Assembly (NCBI GenBank): GCA_900770215.1
Contig: CAAGJW010000088.1
Location: 1-64,000 of the forward strand
Length of the DNA stretch: 64,000 nt
Source of the DNA: Bacteroidales bacterium
Lineage (GTDB): Bacteria; Bacteroidota; Bacteroidia; Bacteroidales; Muribaculaceae
Direction of reading: 5' to 3'
Each line of letters begins with the position of its first letter. The first letter of the stretch is position 1. The translations under genes were made by a program, and so were the position numbers. Below the pieces are notes generated by a model that saw nothing but the letters and a program-made list of their open reading frames with translations, was not told the DNA's origin and ran no database searches. Below, one piece after another: positions 61,204-64,000 of the stretch.

Positions 61204-64000
61204 CTACTTCGTGTCGAGGTACTGCAATAGCTGGCTCATCAAGGCGTCGCGCTCATGCTCATCGACAATCGACTCAAAGGGGAAGCCCACCACTGCTGTG
61301 CGATAGCTGCCGCGGTTGCACAGGATGCCTGCCTGCTTGTTGTTTTCGGCATATCGCATGAAGCAGAGGCTCTCGCCACCAGCCGAATAGACAGCATCGG
61401 GCGACTCCACGCAGTAATACTTGTCGCTGAGCTTCTGGTTAAACGCAAGCCGCGCCCCGCCCGAGAACATCTTGAAAGGGGTGGAGAGCACATAGGCCTG
61501 GCCCGTGACGGTGGCCTGGCTGCATCCCCAGCGATAGCCGAGCACGTGCTTGGTAAAAGCCATCTCGGCAGTGTCGGGGTGAGCCTTGTCATAGACATCG
61601 CTGGCCACATAGCTGCCAGTGAGAAGCACGCTGCCGCCGTTGTCGCAATAGGATGTGAGCACTCGTCGCAAGGCAGGAGTGAAAATCTTGTAGCGGCTGG
61701 GGTAATATCCGCGGCCGTTCTTGGTCTCTTTTTGCTTGCCGGCAATATAGTCGAGCAGCTTATAGCCCCGCAGGTCGACAGCACCCTCCTCCACAGCTTT
61801 GACACTGGCCGAAACAAAGGAATAGCCAGCACGCATGATCGACGCCCCGTGCACGGCAGGGAAATCAAAGGTGTTGCCCGCCACAACTTTGCCCTCATAG
61901 TCGCTATGGCTGTTGCCCCAGCCCCCTGAGTCGTCATCGCGCCATTTGGAGCTGCGCCGGCGCTCATATTGCGAACCGATGTAGTTGATGCCCTGCACGT
62001 AGGGCACACCATGATCGGCCTCGTCGACAAAGCCGCAATAGTCGCCATCGTCGACCCAGTCGGGGGCACTCAAGCGTGTGAAGCCGTTCACCACCATCAC
62101 CATGCCCTTGCTGTGAGGGGCAAGGCCAAGCGAGAGCGTCTCGCTCGGGAAACTGCGGCCGCCGTCGTTGAGTGCAGTCACCTGGTAGCTGTGCAGCAAG
62201 GTGTCGGCAACAGTCACCGTGTATTCGGGCTTGTCGACAATGGCAATCTCGCCGAAGCCATTGTTGTCGCCCACACGCTCAGTCACAATGTAACGCTTGG
62301 GCATGGCCGAGGGCTCGAGACTGTCGGGAGTGGCTTTCCATGCGAGCTTGAAGCGAGCGTTGCCCAGGGGGACTATTGAAAAGGACTGAACGGGAAGCGG
62401 CTGCACAACGACCTGCCTGTGGTCGCGTGCCGCAATCCACCGCAAGATACCCTTGTAGATGGCTCGGCTCGAGGCAAAGATAAAGTTGGGATCGAGGCCA
62501 TAACGCATGTCGGCAAAATTCTGGTGCGACAAGTACTCGAGCAACATGCCCGGCACCTGAGGCACCCTTATCTCGTAGAGGTTTTCCTGTGTGAGGCCTC
62601 GATCGGTCCAGTGGGGTTCAAACTGGGCACGCATGTCGGTCACCAGCTGGTCGTTGACCATCTCGGCAAGCCGTCGCGAGATGATGCGCGGTGTGCCGTC
62701 GGCATAGTTGCCGAAGTGGTTGCTGCGGTATATGCTTTGCGTGCCCACAATGCGGTCGCCGGCTGTGACGCCAGCATCGGTGTGAAACGCCATCGACAAG
62801 TCGACGGGCACGTGCAGCCCATGCAGTTGCGAGGGATTGGCCTGGCTGCCGCCAGAAAGATAATTCACCCACTCACTGCGAGAGCGGAAGTCGTCGGCAT
62901 AGTCGGTCAACCCGCGCGACACGGTATAGACGCTGTCGGGGAAACCCGACCATTGCAGGAAGTAGCGAGCGCCTTCCACATAGCGCGGCATGCCACTCAC
63001 CACGGGGACATAGTCGACGCCCTCACGCTGCAGGGTGTGTCGCCAGTCGTAACCAGCGGCCCACTTGCGGTTTTCGGGCGTGTCGGGCAAGGCGGTGCGG
63101 GCAATATTGCCCATGCCGCCGCCTATCTTCACAGCATCGGCAGTAACCACGCCATGCTTGCACTTCGACTGGTTGGTCAAGGTAACCACATCCTTGTTCA
63201 AGCCCTGCTTGAGCGGGAACGTGCCCAGGTACACCCACACCCCGCCAGCCATGCGCTGGTTGACTGTGAAAGAACGACGGCCTGCTGCAGTATTGACCGT
63301 GTACTGAGCATCGTCGACACTGTTGTCGAGTGTCTTATAGGATATATACACGGCATAGTCGCCAGCCTCGGGCACAATCGCGCTCCATGTTGCAGTGCTC
63401 GAGGGCTTGCGCCGGGCAGCGACCTGCCGCGCAGTACCGTCGGCAAAGGGGTTGTGAAAGTCGAGATAAGTGCGCTGCCTGTAGGCAAATCCTGCACCGG
63501 CATCTTGCCAAGCACACTGGCCACTGGTCTCGGCATAGCCATGCTGAGCCAGAGCGCCATCGTTGTCGACAATCACCTCGGTTGCATGAGTGTCGCGCTC
63601 GCGGGGATTCCACACATAGGCCCCAGCATTCTCGAGCATGGGCATGACAAATGGTATCACATAGCTCATGGGGTACAGGTCCTCGTGTGTCTCAAAGAGG
63701 CGGGGCCGTTGCCACTCCCAGTGGTTGATGCCTGCCTCATAGTAGTAGCCGTGACTCTGCCACATGGCAATGATGTTGCCGTCGAGTCCCTTGCTGTAGT
63801 GGCGTGCAGGATCGTTCTCGCCGATGAATGCCTCGTGGCGGCGACTCCACCGCTTGTCGAAGTTGAAGAAATAATTGTCGACCTCGTCGCCGGCAATCGT
63901 GAGTTTCACGTGGCGGGTGCCCGAGGGCACGCCCGGGGCTTGCAGCATGCGGGCCTTGAGCTGCGCAATGAGCTCGGGAGTGAATGCATTGTGGGCATAA
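61204..64000 (-). CDS. Second golvesin-domain amidase paralogue (5' end outside window)
   Basis: At least 932 residues are encoded and the frame is still open at base 64000, so the start and signal peptide lie beyond the window. The order of parts is the same as in the gene at 57883: WQSHGYYYEAG, golvesin-like DYAVYISYKTLDN and [38 protein letters not shown], an Fn3-like part and the same C-terminal domain ([13 protein letters not shown]). It is a diverged tandem duplicate. It is separated from the salvage operon by a hairpin terminator and the operon promoter, so it is transcribed on its own or with genes to the right. Confidence 0.85.
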   Translation of the reverse strand, partial: YAHNAFTPELIAQLKARMLQAPGVPSGTRHVKLTIAGDEVDNYFFNFDKRWSRRHEAFIGENDPARHYSKGLDGNIIAMWQSHGYYYEAGINHWEWQRPRLFETHEDLYPMSYVIPFVMPMLENAGAYVWNPRERDTHATEVIVDNDGALAQHGYAETSGQCAWQDAGAGFAYRQRTYLDFHNPFADGTARQVAARRKPSSTATWSAIVPEAGDYAVYISYKTLDNSVDDAQYTVNTAAGRRSFTVNQRMAGGVWVYLGTFPLKQGLNKDVVTLTNQSKCKHGVVTADAVKIGGGMGNIARTALPDTPENRKWAAGYDWRHTLQREGVDYVPVVSGMPRYVEGARYFLQWSGFPDSVYTVSRGLTDYADDFRSRSEWVNYLSGGSQANPSQLHGLHVPVDLSMAFHTDAGVTAGDRIVGTQSIYRSNHFGNYADGTPRIISRRLAEMVNDQLVTDMRAQFEPHWTDRGLTQENLYEIRVPQVPGMLLEYLSHQNFADMRYGLDPNFIFASSRAIYKGILRWIAARDHRQVVVQPLPVQSFSIVPLGNARFKLAWKATPDSLEPSAMPKRYIVTERVGDNNGFGEIAIVDKPEYTVTVADTLLHSYQVTALNDGGRSFPSETLSLGLAPHSKGMVMVVNGFTRLSAPDWVDDGDYCGFVDEADHGVPYVQGINYIGSQYERRRSSKWRDDDSGGWGNSHSDYEGKVVAGNTFDFPAVHGASIMRAGYSFVSASVKAVEEGAVDLRGYKLLDYIAGKQKETKNGRGYYPSRYKIFTPALRRVLTSYCDNGGSVLLTGSYVASDVYDKAHPDTAEMAFTKHVLGYRWGCSQATVTGQAYVLSTPFKMFSGGARLAFNQKLSDKYYCVESPDAVYSAGGESLCFMRYAENNKQAGILCNRGSYRTAVVGFPFESIVDEHERDALMSQLLQYLDTK

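Noticed and set aside
1..64000. CRISPR arrays, tRNA or rRNA genes, insertion sequences, prophage genes
   Set aside because: No regularly spaced repeats, no cloverleaf-like sequence, no transposase or phage protein was seen.

Overview
The window looks like a chromosomal piece of a member of the Bacteroidales with a GC-rich genome; Muribaculaceae or a close relative is my guess from gene content and style, not a proven assignment. The evidence is the set of families present (DUF4369 and DUF5106 thioredoxin-like proteins, DUF4922, AmpG/NamZ/MurK/MurQ, golvesin-domain amidases, WG repeats) and the promoters. Many genes carry the Bacteroidota -7 box TAnnTTTG, several with a TTG/TTTG -33 box 19-21 bases upstream. 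No tRNA, rRNA, CRISPR array or insertion sequence was recognised.

Layout. 0.2-12.2 kb holds mostly single genes: coaD and parE, a membrane metallophosphoesterase, an outer-membrane barrel protein, a cysteine-less thioredoxin lipoprotein, two divergent glycosyltransferases, asd, a WG-repeat protein and argB. prfB (12.2-13.3 kb) needs a programmed +1 frameshift, whose site is intact. An acyl-CoA ligase follows. From 24.9 down to 15.3 kb on the minus strand lies a ten-gene lipid or polyene-like operon: GNAT-like protein, ketosynthase, ACP, two hot-dog dehydratases, MMPL exporter, CrtI-like FAD enzyme, LolA-like protein, thioesterase and CDP-alcohol phosphatidyltransferase. It resembles aryl-polyene/flexirubin loci but lacks the ketoreductase and ammonia-lyase genes.

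25-31.4 kb holds an M20 deacylase (ArgE-like), a MATE transporter, an S41 protease and a small AT-rich island with a gene broken by one in-frame stop codon. 31.4-39.3 kb is a plus-strand run of eight genes (DUF5106 protein, DoxX-like, mnmA, BFN-UVR nuclease, nucleoside permease, rsmE, kdsA, TPR protein) that starts at a recognisable promoter and ends at a strong terminator. 39.4-42.6 kb has a deacetylase-like protein and a two-gene unit for a beta-helical surface protein.

The most coherent system is the minus-strand operon from about 61 kb down to 43 kb. In transcription order it encodes a secreted golvesin-domain amidase, two tandem-GT-A glycosyltransferases, a DUF4922 HIT-like protein, a SpoIID-like lytic enzyme without a signal peptide, AmpG, NamZ (exo-muramidase), an FAD/Fe-S D-lactate-type dehydrogenase, a MurT/NagX-like membrane protein carrying an inserted Sel1-repeat domain, MurK, MurQ and an SGNH esterase. 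It reads as one route from peptidoglycan fragments to GlcNAc-6-phosphate plus D-lactate, with the D-lactate oxidised by a product of the same operon. Parts of this are known (the Tannerella murTKQ locus); the Sel1 insertion and the glycosyltransferase/DUF4922 block are not explained by it. A second amidase paralogue runs off the right edge.
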